In this document: positions 24,302-37,900 of the stretch, piece after piece
Numbering within the stretch: the first letter of the stretch is position 1
How the letters are laid out: every line of letters starts with the position of its first letter
Source: Litomosoides sigmodontis
Taxonomy: Eukaryota; Nematoda; Chromadorea; Rhabditida; Onchocercidae
Assembly: GCA_963070105.1 (NCBI GenBank)
Contig: OY718805.1
Location: forward strand, 496,001 to 560,000
Reading direction: 5' to 3'
Length of the DNA: 64,000 nucleotides
The notes under the pieces: generated by a model
Databases searched by the model: none
What the model was told of the DNA's origin: nothing
What the model saw: the letters and a program-made list of their open reading frames with translations, nothing else
Translations under genes and position numbers: made by a program

Positions 24302-27300
24302 ATGAAGCGGGTATTAAACCCTCAAGTCGACGACGATCAAGTACCTGTATTACCTCGCCGGATCAATAACTGTGCAACAGAAATAATATCGAGGAGTGCA
24401 ACTGGTGACCAAATCCAAATCAGTTTTTTGGTGAGAAATGTTTATCGATTATCGGTTGCATTCGTATTTTCAAAGAATAGTTCAAAGATTGTTGTAGTAC
24501 CACTTCATACTTGACAAAAATAATGATGATAAAAGTAGATGCCTTTTATAAGAAATAAGATGATATTTTTAATCCCAACTTTGATTTGATAACAATCGAT
24601 AAGGAAAACAACGATGTTTAACCCATGGAGGAAGTTGCAAAGTGTTTAGATAAATCGCGTCGTGTTAAGCTGGTAATATATTTTGAATAACTGAATTTTT
24701 TTCGTTAAGCGATACTTGAAATGACGAGATGTAGATAGGGACAAACATGTGAACTTCAAGATTAACAATCAGTGTTTCTAGTGATCATCACATAGTCGTT
24801 CTAACCCAAAGGATATGGAGTGGGTAGCAAGCTGCAAATGCACACGAGGGTCATCATAAATTAGAAAAATATCTCATCGATTCTTCAGACTCAGCAGAGT
24901 TCTAAAACTTCTTTCGTAGCAGACAGTGGAAGAAACCTTATTAAAAGAAATTCATGTTTTCTATTAATGCCGTAAGGGCGCCATTCTCAAAAGCTCATGA
25001 AAGGATTGTAAAACACTGTAACAATAATTATTCAATGGTCAAAGGCTAATTAAGGCTTGATTGATCAAAGAAACTATTCTAACAGGCTCTTACTACCAGT
25101 CACTAACTTTTAGTAATTTTTTGTGTTTTCTGTTCTATTCACATTTCTTACCCCTTCCTCTTGCTCCGTTCTGTAAAAAGTGTCTCCGAAAACAGGAATA
25201 TCGATGAGTGCAATTTTCGGTGATATTAAGCAACAAGAAATTATTTGCCTGATTTAATTCGGATAAAAATTTGTTATTATAAAAATACTACGCGAACTTG
25301 AAGCTGTGTTTTCATCATGTTCCTTCTCGGAGAATATATTCAGTAGTCCTCAAACAACGATTTGTGAGATCCTTGACCATACATTATTCAAGAAAAGAAA
25401 TTATTGGTTGCAAAATATATTAACATGAATGTAAATATGACGAGTAAAGTATTTCTCCATCCTCTTTAAATTTTAGTCCAAAAATATCGAGACGGAAAGA
25501 ATCACAAATTTTTTTGCTGTTCGCAAGCGTCGAACAAGCGAGGAAAGTGATTCGTTAAACGAGAAAAAAACGAAAGCGTACGGAACACTGGATACTATTA
25601 ATATTTCTTCCAATCGGCTGGTTCCATGTTACGATTTTTTCGACGATAAGGAAAACGGTATAATAATGCAAATTCCTTGGCCGGATGAAATTTCATGCGT
25701 AATTTCATGCCACCGTCCATGCGTATATATTATTATTACCATCTTCTTACCACATGTACTGGAGAATGATAAATAAAAGATGCTAATGAGTTTTATTATT
25801 TTTTAAATCAGGCGGGACCCAAACTCAAAAGTTGCCATTATTATTAAAAATCGGAAGGCACAAAAAAAATTATGGAAAGTGAAAACTTTTAGCATTAAAG
25901 AATGTAGAACAAGTGGTACCGTATATAGCTCCGAATACACCGCTTGGAATTTTTCAAATGCTTCCACCTGAACTGCTCTACATAATCTTTGATCGCATTC
26001 CAGGTTTCTTTTCTGCTGTTTTTGTTTTATAAAAAGCTTTCAGGAAGTTAAGATGTAGATACTGCGAAATATTTCTGCACTATCATATTTAATTTAAACG
26101 ATCGATATTCTCATTTTCTGTGTTTCTTACAGAACATAATTAACCGTAAATAAAAAAGAATGCGTGAGAAAGAATTGGTTAAAGTAGGATTCCCATTTTA
26201 GTGCTACAATTAAAGCAACTTAGCCTTTCGTCTAGTACACTGAATACCAGAATTCGTGGATATGTATCAATGGCTGGTATACGGCGACGATTTTTCGCGG
26301 AGACAGCTGCAGCATACCGCCTTGATCTACAGAACGCTCAAGATCCATTTTATACTTGGGGTTAGTTCGGCTTGAATTTTAAAAGGATGACGAGGTTTTT
26401 TTACAAATAATTTCCGTAACAGGATAAACGCAATCGAAACGCAATCAAACACCAGACATTTCTTGCAGATCGTAATGATTTGGTCGAGTTTAACTTGCGA
26501 CACCTTCTACGTCATTATAAGACTCGCTCAATTGTGATTTGAAAGTATAAATGAACAAACATAAGTGACATTTGGCTCTTTCAGGAATGCTTCTAAAAGC
26601 TTGTACAATCGTAATGAGCTTTAACGGCGGCCACGTCTTCCTGGCAAAGTTCTTCAGCAAGGTTAAATATACTGCAGATAGTTTATATCACCTTATAATT
26701 TTCAAAATTGTTGATTTTTAAAGTATTTGAATTTCCAGAATAAAAATGTGGAAAACTGGCATGGTTGGGGTCGATGTTTTATGGCGGTAAGTTTGGACCA
26801 GGAATTTTTTCTACTGTGATGTTGGAGATAATGAAATATATAAAAATTGAATCGTGTTAAATTGAATTTATGCAAAAGGTTGCAGTTTTTTCTCTCTCTA
26901 TATTTTCTCTCCCTGCATATATATTTTTTTCTAGCTATTTTTTTTTTTAGTTTTGCAAGGGGTGGACGTACAATGAATGTGAAGAATTATTCAAGGCGGT
27001 GATGCGATTTACTGGTTTAAATGGTATTCTTAGTCGCGCTATGTCAAGAAAAGTCGAAAACTATCCAAAATTGGAAATACAGGTAACAGCAAAGAGATTT
27101 CTGTTTTCGTTTAGTTCCTCAACCAATTTTTCTAGGTTCGAGTACGCCTCAGAGGTTTCTTTCTGAACTACTTTGAGAAAAATGAGGAGTGTTATGGTTT
27201 TTGGATTTCGGTTATTTTGCGTACACAAAAGACTATTGCTCAACAGGGGCAATTATTTATGATCATATTCGGACCTTTGAAGCTGGATGAAAATAACTGC

Positions 27301-28821
27301 GGTAAGGAATGGCTTATATCAATCTTCACGGAATTTTTGGATCTTGAAGTTGAACGTAACGGTTTTCCAAGGATTACGGAACCTCATGTTTGGAATTTAA
27401 ACATAGTATAACACATCCACTTATTTAGATATCATTGACTGGGAGCTGTTAAGTAATACCACGATTGAAGATCGCCGTATATGTGACGAAATAATCGGTC
27501 CTATGTCTTTTGCTGTCCATTGTATGGTTACTAATAAAAATTTAGGGGGATATGCATGGAGTGATTATCATATATTCAATTTGATCGAAGAAATTACAAG
27601 TAAATAATTTGGATCTTCGGGTATAAAGTTTGCTGATTTCTAACAAGTAGTGCTGCTTGAAAGAAAAACATCCTTCACACTGTTTTAAATGGTGTGCTGC
27701 AGAGCATGATCTAATATAGACAAGAATAGCATTGTGCATCACTGATTTTCAGTGGTATCATTGAAGCATAAGCCAAAACACTGAAAGCAAATGACCCAGA
27801 TGATCCAAAATATTGCAAACCTTTTTATTTTTTTGTTAAATTACTGTGCTACTGTTACCGCATCAATGGATTATTATTGTTATTCCAAACTGCCATTTAA
27901 TGGCACGTTGTATTAAATTCCTTCCAAATTTTTAGGCTATTATCAGGCATAACTCTTACTAAGCCATCATTACAATTCAAGTCTTTTAAGCAGCTCCGTA
28001 TTCTTGGACTCTTGACAACTTCGCTGCGCTTTTGGCTCTCCGACCGAAACTTATTCATATTGCATTACATGCTCGAATAATACATGGTCATCAAGAAGAA
28101 GCAGCACATCTTTTTCATGCTATAAATTTGGTTCGTTATACATAAAACTCTAGAAATCTCTTGAACTGAAGTTGTTAAAAAGCGCCAGATTATCTGCTTT
28201 TCTGTATAAATATTTAATAATGATCTTACAGATTAAAAAAAATCGGCGTTGTAGATATTAAAGAAAAATAGTCTTAGTTCTGTCTGATTTTTCAAGATAG
28301 TAGGATACTTTTAGCTGAAGATCTGAGAAAAGTTTGTAACGTAATACAAAAATGTGAGGTCAGTATTTTTTCGAACATTCAAAGTTTTGTTAATTTCGTT
28401 AAATTTAGGTATTGCACCAGTGGGGTATTTTTTCGAGCACAGCAGTGACAGGTGTGTTGATGAAGACATTTCGAGCCTTGTCCGATATTCGTCGTCGTCT
28501 TTTTTTATCATCTTTCTTGAGGACTGAATCAGAACTGCTAAGTGATGCCCTATTAAGTGAACCTTGTGAGTTTCCTTTGTTTTCAATCACTAATTAAATA
28601 GTAGGAAATGACTGGTAGAAAGTATAGTACTGCATTAAGGTATTCTGAAAAGTATTAAAATAAAATTATGGATTGCAACTGACACTAGCACTTTTTGTCT
28701 TTTTGAATCAGCTTATATGGTAAACATTGTTTCTGTAGTCGACCGTGATTATTTTTATATGGAATTGGCCGTTGGACGCGCTGTATCGCCCTTAGTGACA
28801 CTGATGGCGTCAAATGTATGA
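24302..28821 (+). CDS. prom-1: FBXO47 / PROM-1-like F-box protein
   Basis: FBXO47 proteins are F-box substrate adaptors of SCF ubiquitin ligases. The C. elegans homolog PROM-1 acts in meiotic prophase (chromosome pairing and exit from early prophase). Fourteen exons in phase give about 553 aa: 24302-24430, 25477-25657, 25893-26003, 26202-26360, 26585-26661, 26739-26786, 26951-27082, 27136-27301, 27429-27599, 27991-28130, 28232-28250, 28297-28358, 28409-28565, 28712-28821. The F-box lies near residues 124-170 (GIFQMLPPELLYIIFDRIPV). Family-wide segments follow: GMLLKACTIV, LFMIIFGPLKLDE, LIEEITTAPYSWTLDNFAAL. The 19-base microexon (28232-28250) is inferred only because it repairs phase. The start ATG lies 8 bases after a TTTTCAG, a probable spliced-leader site. 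Residues 49-60 resemble a PCNA-dependent degron. Confidence 0.85.
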
Positions 28822-31800
28822 AGTACTCAAGGTCAAGCTCACAAGGTCAAAATTTCACTATAATTTAATTTTGTTAATCATCATGTTACACTTTTCAGTG
28901 ATATTGTTATCAATTTTATCATGTTTTCTGATTTTATCGTGTTCTTTTGATAGTTTTAAGATATTCTGTAACATAGTTTATTTTTCAAAATGAAATTTTG
29001 TTCTTTGACCTTTCAATGCATTAATAATTTTGAAATTTAAACTTAAATTTATGCAAATTCTCGAACTATCGCTCAGTTTTTTTACTATTAAATCAGATGA
29101 GTGATTGAGTAGCAATACGAAGTGAAAAGCAGACTGCGATTTGAGAAGAAAAACAAAGGTCTTTATACTTTTGAAACAACATTGTTAGTTGAAAATTATG
29201 GGAAACTTTGTTTTCGCAGTAAAAGATGATGTATTAACGATATATTAACTGTTTGAGTTAGCTAATTATTCTACTATAAAGAACAAAGATATGGAATTGA
29301 AGCAAAGACTGGTGAGTAGTAGTGCTATAGCACTTTAGAAAATTTGTGCAATCTAATCTATTATCTTTTACTTTTTGCTGCTAATTTTGAAGTTGAAAAA
29401 TCTCTAAGCTTTTGAATGAAAAAAAATGGTAATAAATTTTTTAGAAATCAATAATTTAGTACCAAACAATTGCACTGAGCTTGAAAGAAAAATAAGAATG
29501 CAAAAATAAGAACGCTAAAAAACATTACGAGTTTAATTGTAAATCTTTTAATCTGAGAAAATTAATATGAAGAAACAATATATCGCACAGGGTCGCTTTT
29601 GTACATTATATTAAAGTAATACTTCTGCAAAATTTTTTTCTATTGACCCATACGACAAACGTGGACGAAATAATGGATCTGTACGCTTGAAGGAATAAAA
29701 AAGGAAATAATGGCAGTATTATTTGCAGTAACATTTGAATTTATATGATTATTTGAAATTAAAAGCTTGAAGAGATTTGAAAGCTGAAATCAATGCTGTG
29801 AAGTTAACTGAATCATGCAGGTCAAGTAGACTATTAATGAACGTCTGTCTCCAAATAAGGATTTTACAGTCGTGAATTCGCCGTCAACATTCCCAATATT
29901 TCATTGGGAATGCAAAATGCGGTTAATGGTGCGCTATCTAAAGCTTCCCAGAGACAGTGAAAGTCAATGGTTGGACATGCAGAAGTGCCATATTTACTTT
30001 TATCTGATTGGTGTTAAAATGATTCGACAAGTTAAATATCAAAAATAAAAAAATAAACTGAATAAAAAAACATATGAAGGAAAAATCAATAATGAGTATG
30101 AAAAAGCTGCAAAAGTAAAGTTGCTGCAAAAATAACTGCTATATGTGAGGCATAATTCGTAGGTGTATGTTCCAAATATTTGCAAATAGCGGGTAAACTT
30201 ATATTTGTGACCACTTAAATTGCTAGTGACTTCATTACCCGAAAGTACATTTGCTAGTTCAGAAGAAACTTAAAACGAAGAATGAATTAGTCAGTTTACT
30301 CGATAACAGAAACATTTTGCTGTAAATGACAGTCATCGAAAAAGAAAAATGTCCGGAAAAATTGATTTCTGCCATTATTTGTAACATGAGAAAAGTGTTC
30401 TGATTCAATCAATAAAGCAATCACTAGGATGGAGATCGCAAGTTCTGAGATCTAGGTGGAAAAATTGGAGCAATTCGAGGGGCGGAATATCCTGAAAGAA
30501 TCGGAATTTGACCAAGAAAGACAGAGCGGTTACTCTGCCGGAAGATGACCACAAGACCGAGAGTTGGTCAACTGAAGCAGAATAGGCCTATTATCCCGCG
30601 GTGAAGAGGAGGACGCGGAGGCCAGTGGAACTAGGTGCGTTTCGAGATTTACGCTTGTCATCTGTTGTACGTCTGTCTTTTTCACGACAGAATAACGAAA
30701 CGATTCACTTCTGTTGAATTGTCCCATTTCTATCCCTGAACGGTGGGGAAGGTCAGAGGTAGATATAAATGTTACAGAAGTAGATTTCTTGAACAACATA
30801 TGTTTGTTTTTGAATTTTCTCAATCGACTTCTTGAATTTCATTGCAAGATTTTTTCATTACAAGTATTTCTAAATCCGGGTTTATAAAATTTTAATTCAG
30901 TGTGTTTATGCACGTTTTTTACTAATTCTTTCAACGTGCACTTTTGTTATTAAACTCACCTTCATTACTTATTTTGAAAAAAGATTGTAGAAAAAGATAA
31001 AATCAGTGGTGGGGATCATCACTAGCAGCTATAATATTTACTGCAATTCTAAGAATGTAGGAATATGTCCTCCTAAATGGTGTTATTGTCTGCTATCCGA
31101 ACATTATCAATGCTAATTGAATGACAATTTATTTAAATTTTGATCACTTCAAGCATTGGGACTCCAAATAAAATTCGGAGGGGAAAAGAACTAACTCGTA
31201 AATTTAGCAGAGTGCATAGAAACGTCAAATTTTATCGACTTAATGATAAAAAGAAAAGAACGGCTTAAAGCAATGTAGCTTCTGCTATAAAATTTCATTT
31301 TTTTTTCAAAATTCATTATGCTCCAACATGAGAAGAAGGTTTCAGCTAATACTTACAACACACAATGAGGTCATGCGGAAAAATTATATGTAACACTCAG
31401 TTAATCAAGTGCAAAGTACTTGACCATACTGCACACAAATTCAAATTATTTCATTTGAGCATCGATGCGAACTATTGTAGTGAATATAACATGTCAGACA
31501 ATTACATGTATGATGCTGGAAGACAGACTTTATATTAATTGTTTATTGCTAAATTTCGAACCGTTACATCTTCTAAAGTCTTCCATTTTCCAACTAATTT
31601 ACTAGTTTAAAAAAAATTTTAAAAAAAATAACCAAAATTGCTAAATTCTATGTTAAGTGATTTTATTGAATTAAAAAAGAATCGTCGGATTCACTTGCGA
31701 ATAGGAGACGTTGCTGAAGACAGGTAACGGAAGTGATCAATAATACGACACGTACACAGCGATGATCCTCGTGATTATTATTTGCATGGACTTTTCAATA

Positions 31801-31932
31801 ACTCTTATTTGAGGCATTCATTTCAAACATCCTCCATTACGAGTATTTTTAGCGAACAGGAAATCATTAAAATTGAAATGCTTACCGCCCTCTTCCGCTT
31901 ATCGAAAAAAGAAAGCTAAAGATGTAGAAGTA
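28822..31932. other. 3.1 kb gene-free region between convergent FBXO47-like and TWK genes
   Basis: Mostly very AT-rich DNA with no supported exon. A GC-richer patch near 30470-30660 carries a 97-codon open frame on the minus strand (30823-30530), with no start context, splice partner or family match; it may be a gene fossil. I see no RNA gene. Confidence 0.55.
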
Positions 31933-34900
31933 TTATTTGAAGACAAGTTTCGCAGATGTTTTGTTGATTTTGGATCTCCGAAGTCTTGCACAATCTCTTC
32001 TAAATTCGTATTTCACACGCTCTTTCTCGGACTGCTTCGTGCTACGCCAAATATATTGCACAAATATCCGTTTTTGAAAACGAATATTTTCCGCTTCATT
32101 TTCATTCACTCGATTAAGCAGCGTGACAATACGACGAAACGACGGACACGTTTTCCAGAAACTGTAAATTCGTGTGACGACATACACCTGCATTAGTGAT
32201 ATCGTATCACGACTGAAACCACTGATGGTAGATATCGAACGAGGTGAGATAGAATCGATCGAGCGAGATTGACGTGTCGGAGTGGATCGAGCTGAGTGCA
32301 GTGCGTTGAGTGCTTGTGTTTGGAGACCGATAATTTTCACGGCGATAATTTTCCCTTTGGCTTTGATGCAGTTGACCCGATGAAAGCTACGTAAATCGTC
32401 AGAATAAAAGTACTGCGTCGGTCGACTCGTATGACTCCAATGAATGTCATCTTGCAACATTGCTTCTGATCCAATCGTTTCGCCATCTATCACAAAGCAA
32501 TAGTTATTATCAACCACTGCGGGCGGTAGTTTATGACCAATAATCGATTCTGGAGCATCAAGCATATTTTGCAAAGCATTTTCCGTTTCCACGGTCTTTT
32601 GATGTAGGCTGTGGATTGGGATATTTTGGCAATACGCAATTGGTTCTTCAGGTAGCGCCTTCGATGTGCTACCAACCGGTTCTACCAAGTCAAAAGTGTT
32701 TAGGTCAAGCTTAGACGGTCGTATGATTTGCGTGCTACAGCCGGAAGATGATAATGTAGACAGCGATGATTGCGGTGATTTCGAAACATTGTGACTGAAA
32801 ACATCTGCGCTTCTTAAATACAAATTTCAACTGAACTCATGTGATGATATTTGCAAAACTACTTTTCTGAATAATTCGAAGCTTTGCATTTTCGAAATGA
32901 CTATTTCACACTTCATTCTTCTCAAAAGAGAAAAAGGTATGAAAGTCCTTTCTTATGTACCTTGCAAGAGGCGAAGCGTCTTGTGCTGATGCATGCTAAA
33001 GAATATTCAATATTGATTTGTGTAACTATCAAAGGTCAAAAGTTTCAAGGGTGAAAATAAGGATTAAAACAGAAATGTCGTGCACGGGGAGGACAGTCTT
33101 ATCTCAGTCATTTTATGACTAGATAATTATCGATACTTCAAAGTACTCGTCTACAATAAAATAAACCTTCAAAATCGCAAAAAAAATGATTGAGAAATAA
33201 ACTTGACGAAATTAGAAATTAAAAAAGCTGCACCATTCCACTTGGCTCTTGCTGTAATTTAATTGCAACGTGCACAACTGCACGTCTAGACAATTGAAAT
33301 TCACGTTGCAAGTGGTACACACACAGGGAAATTAAACATGAATAAATACCTACCTAACATCTTCCTCATGAGAGCTTTCACTTTGAGATGTGATCAGTGT
33401 TGAATTGTTAGGAAAATTTTGTGCGGTTCCGTTTTCTGGCCTAAAAATACTTTTGCTGCCTTTTTTCTGATTGGTAACAAACAAAGATTTAAAAAGTTGT
33501 TTTAAAATGAAAAGTCAAGAAAGTGATCCAATAAAAAATTGCAGAGTTTTTTTACACCTTCAAGAGTTAAAGAACATAAAATAAAAATAAATTGATCAAA
33601 TTGCAATATGAAGTTTTAAAACGAGCAACTTGCTTTACAGACGGTTTCTTTGTTTCATTCGACGTTGGGGCATATGAAACGCACTCCATAATACAGGTTA
33701 ATCCGGTAGGCTATAAAAGGATGAAACATGCGGGCGTTGATTATGTGCCAAAAGCAATAAAGTCCACACATCGTCATGAATGATGAGCTGTTAAGATGAG
33801 CTGGTGAGCTCCAACGAAGTAAGTAACTTTGAACTATTTCAAAAATGTTACACTGCTCAACGGCGATACAAGCGGTGAGTTCGTTTCCGGTGATTGCGGT
33901 TGCAACAAAGGCGGCGCATGCGACGGTAATGATGACTGTGATATTGTAAGAATTGGAGAATCTGATGCTGGAATTCACTTTTGCAACATTGTAGAAGTTG
34001 AAGTTGATAGCCTTCCATGAAATTGCTAATTAATAGTGTAGTAGAAATGAGTGGATGCTGGATCGCTCCCACTCGCTGGAACAGCAATGTGAATGCTCTG
34101 TTAAATAAGTTACCTTTTAGCTTTGGATTCGGTAATGGTTCGCATGAAGAAGTTACAGAGAGCCGTTCGATTGAAAGCGATTGCTTGCAGCAGTTTTCGC
34201 CAGCGATTCTTTTTGGCGGTTCTGCCGCTGGCTTTGCCACTAATTGAACAAAACAGATAAATGATTGTAAAATTTTCGCTTTTTTTTAAAAACTGACAAG
34301 GATTGATCGATCGGTAAGAAAAATATGAATTGTGGTGGAGTGAATAGAATGCAAATTGAAGAAAGCTATAAAATGATAATGGTTAGCACTCGTGATGGGG
34401 AAGAGAGAACAGGTTTAAGTTTCGCAGATGTGAAGAAAGGGAAAATGCAACTTCTACCAGCCGTTTGATTTGCACTCGACTTATCGAAGGATTGCTTCGA
34501 TCCTACTTCCTCATAAAATGCACTGTAAATAACAGGTGAAAGTAAACAATAGCAAAATGAGACATTTGAAATGGAAAGGACAAACATTTCATGGATGTGC
34601 GCAAGATAAAGAATCAAGTGATAGTGCCTCTTTTGTAATAAAATAATTACAGTTTCCAATAATTTCGCACCGTAGAGAGGTGATAGATAAGGGAAAGGAA
34701 AGAGGGCAGTAGCAGTGATCATATTTGAAACCAAATTACTTCACTTTAATTCCTCCCACTAGTTCAAAAAAAATTCTTCACACCTCTGCAAACCGCTGTT
34801 GTTGCTATCGTCGCTGATAGCACTGATATCACAGTTAGAAAGAACAGCCATATCAGTGGCGTCACTGCACAAATGCCACTCTGGTTCTCCCGCTAACGCA

Positions 34901-37900
34901 CTCCTTCAAATGAACAAATTAATTTTTTCAGTAATAACTGCCCGAAGAGCTGGGCAATGGAGGCAGCAACGACTGACATTTTACGTTTTTCTCCTCACGC
35001 ACCACTACTGCTCCTACAGAATCCTTTCCTAATAGTAGTAATTACCCTGCTTCTTGCAGCTCTTTGAGGAATAATTCCAAAAATTCATCACTCCGATCAG
35101 CTGCTAACCCACGTTTAATCGCCTGTCGCTTGAGCAACTGCAATATTTCGGTACCGCGGAATTTTCGCCCAAAATAGTGAATCTTCTGGATGTATTGAAT
35201 ACCAACCAGATCGATGCACATTGTTGTTACGGCAAGGCCAAATCCCAGATAGGCCAGCATGAGCAGCACGCATCTTCAATGAACATGAAAGAACAACAAC
35301 ACATCGGCCCAAGTTTTTTGGTCTGCTTCTTCACAACAGCTCTTCTGTTTGTTAATCCCGAAGATGAAAACGGAATTGAAAACGAAAACAAAAACGAAAA
35401 CGAAAATCATTGAGTACAATCCAAACGGTCTTCTCGTCTTCACTCCACTTCTACGACCGCTTGGATTGTTAGCAACGTCCTTAAACTTTAAAAGAGTGTC
35501 TCACTCTATCTCATTCGTCAAAAATATATATCGCTTAAAAATTTTAGTTGAAGCTTCCCTCACAGATAGAGCAAACCTACTCTTGATTTTCAGGCACAAG
35601 ATCACCAAATCCAATTGTAGTTAGCGAAACAAAGCCTAAAAGGAGAAGGATTTAATCATGCATATTTTCGTCTAGCTTACTGCAATTGGCACCTTACCTG
35701 CTTGGCACGGAGTTAACTTTAAGATACTAGGAAAAAGTAACAACTGAAAACATATGTTTTTTTAAACTATAAATGCCTATTTACCTCAATCATTACTTTG
35801 GTTAAATGTTCAACTTTGATAGCAAAATTAGAATGGAAAATGAAAACTAATAGTGGTGTTATCAAACAAATTATGCGTTGACGAAATTTACACTCACAGA
35901 AATAAAATGCGTCTGTATAAGTCCACGGTCCAAAAGAAGCAAGTATAATGCCACCGAAAGCCATGTAAAACTAAAAATGAAAAGAGTGTGAGTAAGTGAG
36001 CGAATGAGTGGGTGGATGATAATAATGACAGTTTTAACAGCGACGATAACAAGACATTCCTTCCTGATTTCTAACTCTAAATGCTAGCAGTGGTTCTGCA
36101 CTGCTCGAAGCATTTTTTGCTACACTGAACTTTATTCCACTTCTCGCTCAATCATGATAAAAGGAAGATTTCTTTGTCCAACCACTTACAAATTAATTTT
36201 ACCCGAGATTTTAAAGGATTTCATGAATATTCGAAAGATTCAACTTTGCTGAAGTTAGAACGCCGTGAATAACACAAGAATGTTTCTGACGGAATTGAGA
36301 AAAGGTGAGAGAAAACAGCGTGAGCTATAAAAAACGCATTCTAAATTTGGGATGTCTGAGGAGGAGTAAGTAAAATCACATTATACTAATCAGATGAGAA
36401 GAATGGTAGAGTAGCACTAGCTTAAGCACTGCTCATTACCATTTGCAAGAAGAAATTTCTTATGAAAGCTGTGGAAGCCTATCATTTGAACTGGCAGCGT
36501 TATAACAGCCATAAATAGCAATTCAGTTTTGCAACCACCGAAATTTAGTGGCTTAGTTCTGCAACCGTTCGGACCGCCAAAGCAAGAGAAGCGGCAAAAA
36601 GGATGGAAGTTTCTTAAATGTCTTAGCTTTCCACTGCAGTTATGATAAGAGAAAAATTTTGAAAACAAACGAGAAGGATAGCAAGGACTATAACCAAAGG
36701 CACTTCCGTCTTGTCCAACACATCATCCCAATTCAGAGGTTGTTTCCTCGTTTCACTAGCTTTTTCCGATTTCGGGTTGTCTAAAAGCACAGGGAAATAG
36801 AAAACAAAAGGATAAGAAGTTATTCTACTCTCACAAGTAGTCTTACGACGTTCAGTATTCCCAAAAATTCCAATTATAAAATTCCCGGAAATGCCACCAC
36901 TGACTGATTTTCTTGATGTTCGGATTATGATAACATGTGAATGATATGTAAATATAGTAAAGGTCAGTGCAATGCATTAAGCGTGCAGTTAACTTTTAAT
37001 TCAAAAAAGCGAGAAAAGAAGTGACGTTTTAGGTTAGAAAAGATACGTGGAAATAAAAGGAAACAAACGAGCAGTTCTTAATTTTAGATTGATGAAATAG
37101 CGTTTCAAGGAAGAATGCGATTTGCTCGTCCTTGTGTAGAACCATATTGTACATTCCGACAAAAATTTCCCGAGGTTGCCGATCGTTATGATTGCTAGCG
37201 GCACGCCGAACAATGCGAATATGACGCAAGCGATTCGTCCATACAGTGTTACTGGTACGATGTTACCGTAACCTGAAAAGTAGTCGTCATGCTTAAAATG
37301 CAGCGAATTCCAAATTCTTCTGCTATTTAGGATTGTTCGTTGCGGCAGCGACACACACACACACATAAAAAGAGCGGTATCGCTTGTTGTCAGAAGCACT
37401 ACATTGTGCAGAGAGCGATCCAACGAAGAATCTGTGATCTGTCTCAACTGTAACCTTTTATACAGTTTGGAAACAGGACGATGCAACTGGCTACGCAACC
37501 TGAAAACTAGAAAGAAGGTGCAACACTGACTGAAAATTATCAAATTCTTTTCCTCCACGCACAAAGTGCTTAAGAATTGTGAGATGCGTGATGATTTACC
37601 GACCCACCTATGGTAGCCATGGTTGTTGCTGCGAAAAACACGGCGCTACTTGCAGTCCATAATTTCTTGCTTCTAATCAGTTCTTTCGATTTTCTCCTAA
37701 AAAGAGCAACTGAGCATTACTCATGCCACACGACACTCACTACCGTTTAATCAAGTGAAGCAACACTTACAAAAAGCTGTTCGCCCGACATCAGCTTCAA
37801 AACAACTGACTGCAGCTTTTCCAGTAATGCTGTTGTCACTGCAAACCACAGCTCACGTGTTTCATTCCCAGATGGAATGAGGCTTAACTCTATGCTATTA

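Noticed and set aside
25815..25870. Exon-like block (after AAATCAG) in the FBXO47-like gene
   Set aside because: Its only donor would leave a 14-base intron, and its frame meets a stop. Skipping it joins flanking exons in phase 1.
30530..30823. 97-codon minus-strand frame in the 28.8-31.9 kb gap
   Set aside because: Low complexity, no start context, no joinable exon; recorded only as a possible fossil.
33829..34020. Open frame (+) rich in Gly/Asp/Cys and the opposing minus frame as a TWK exon
   Set aside because: Exons 34239-34114 and 33440-33354 join in phase 2 without it.
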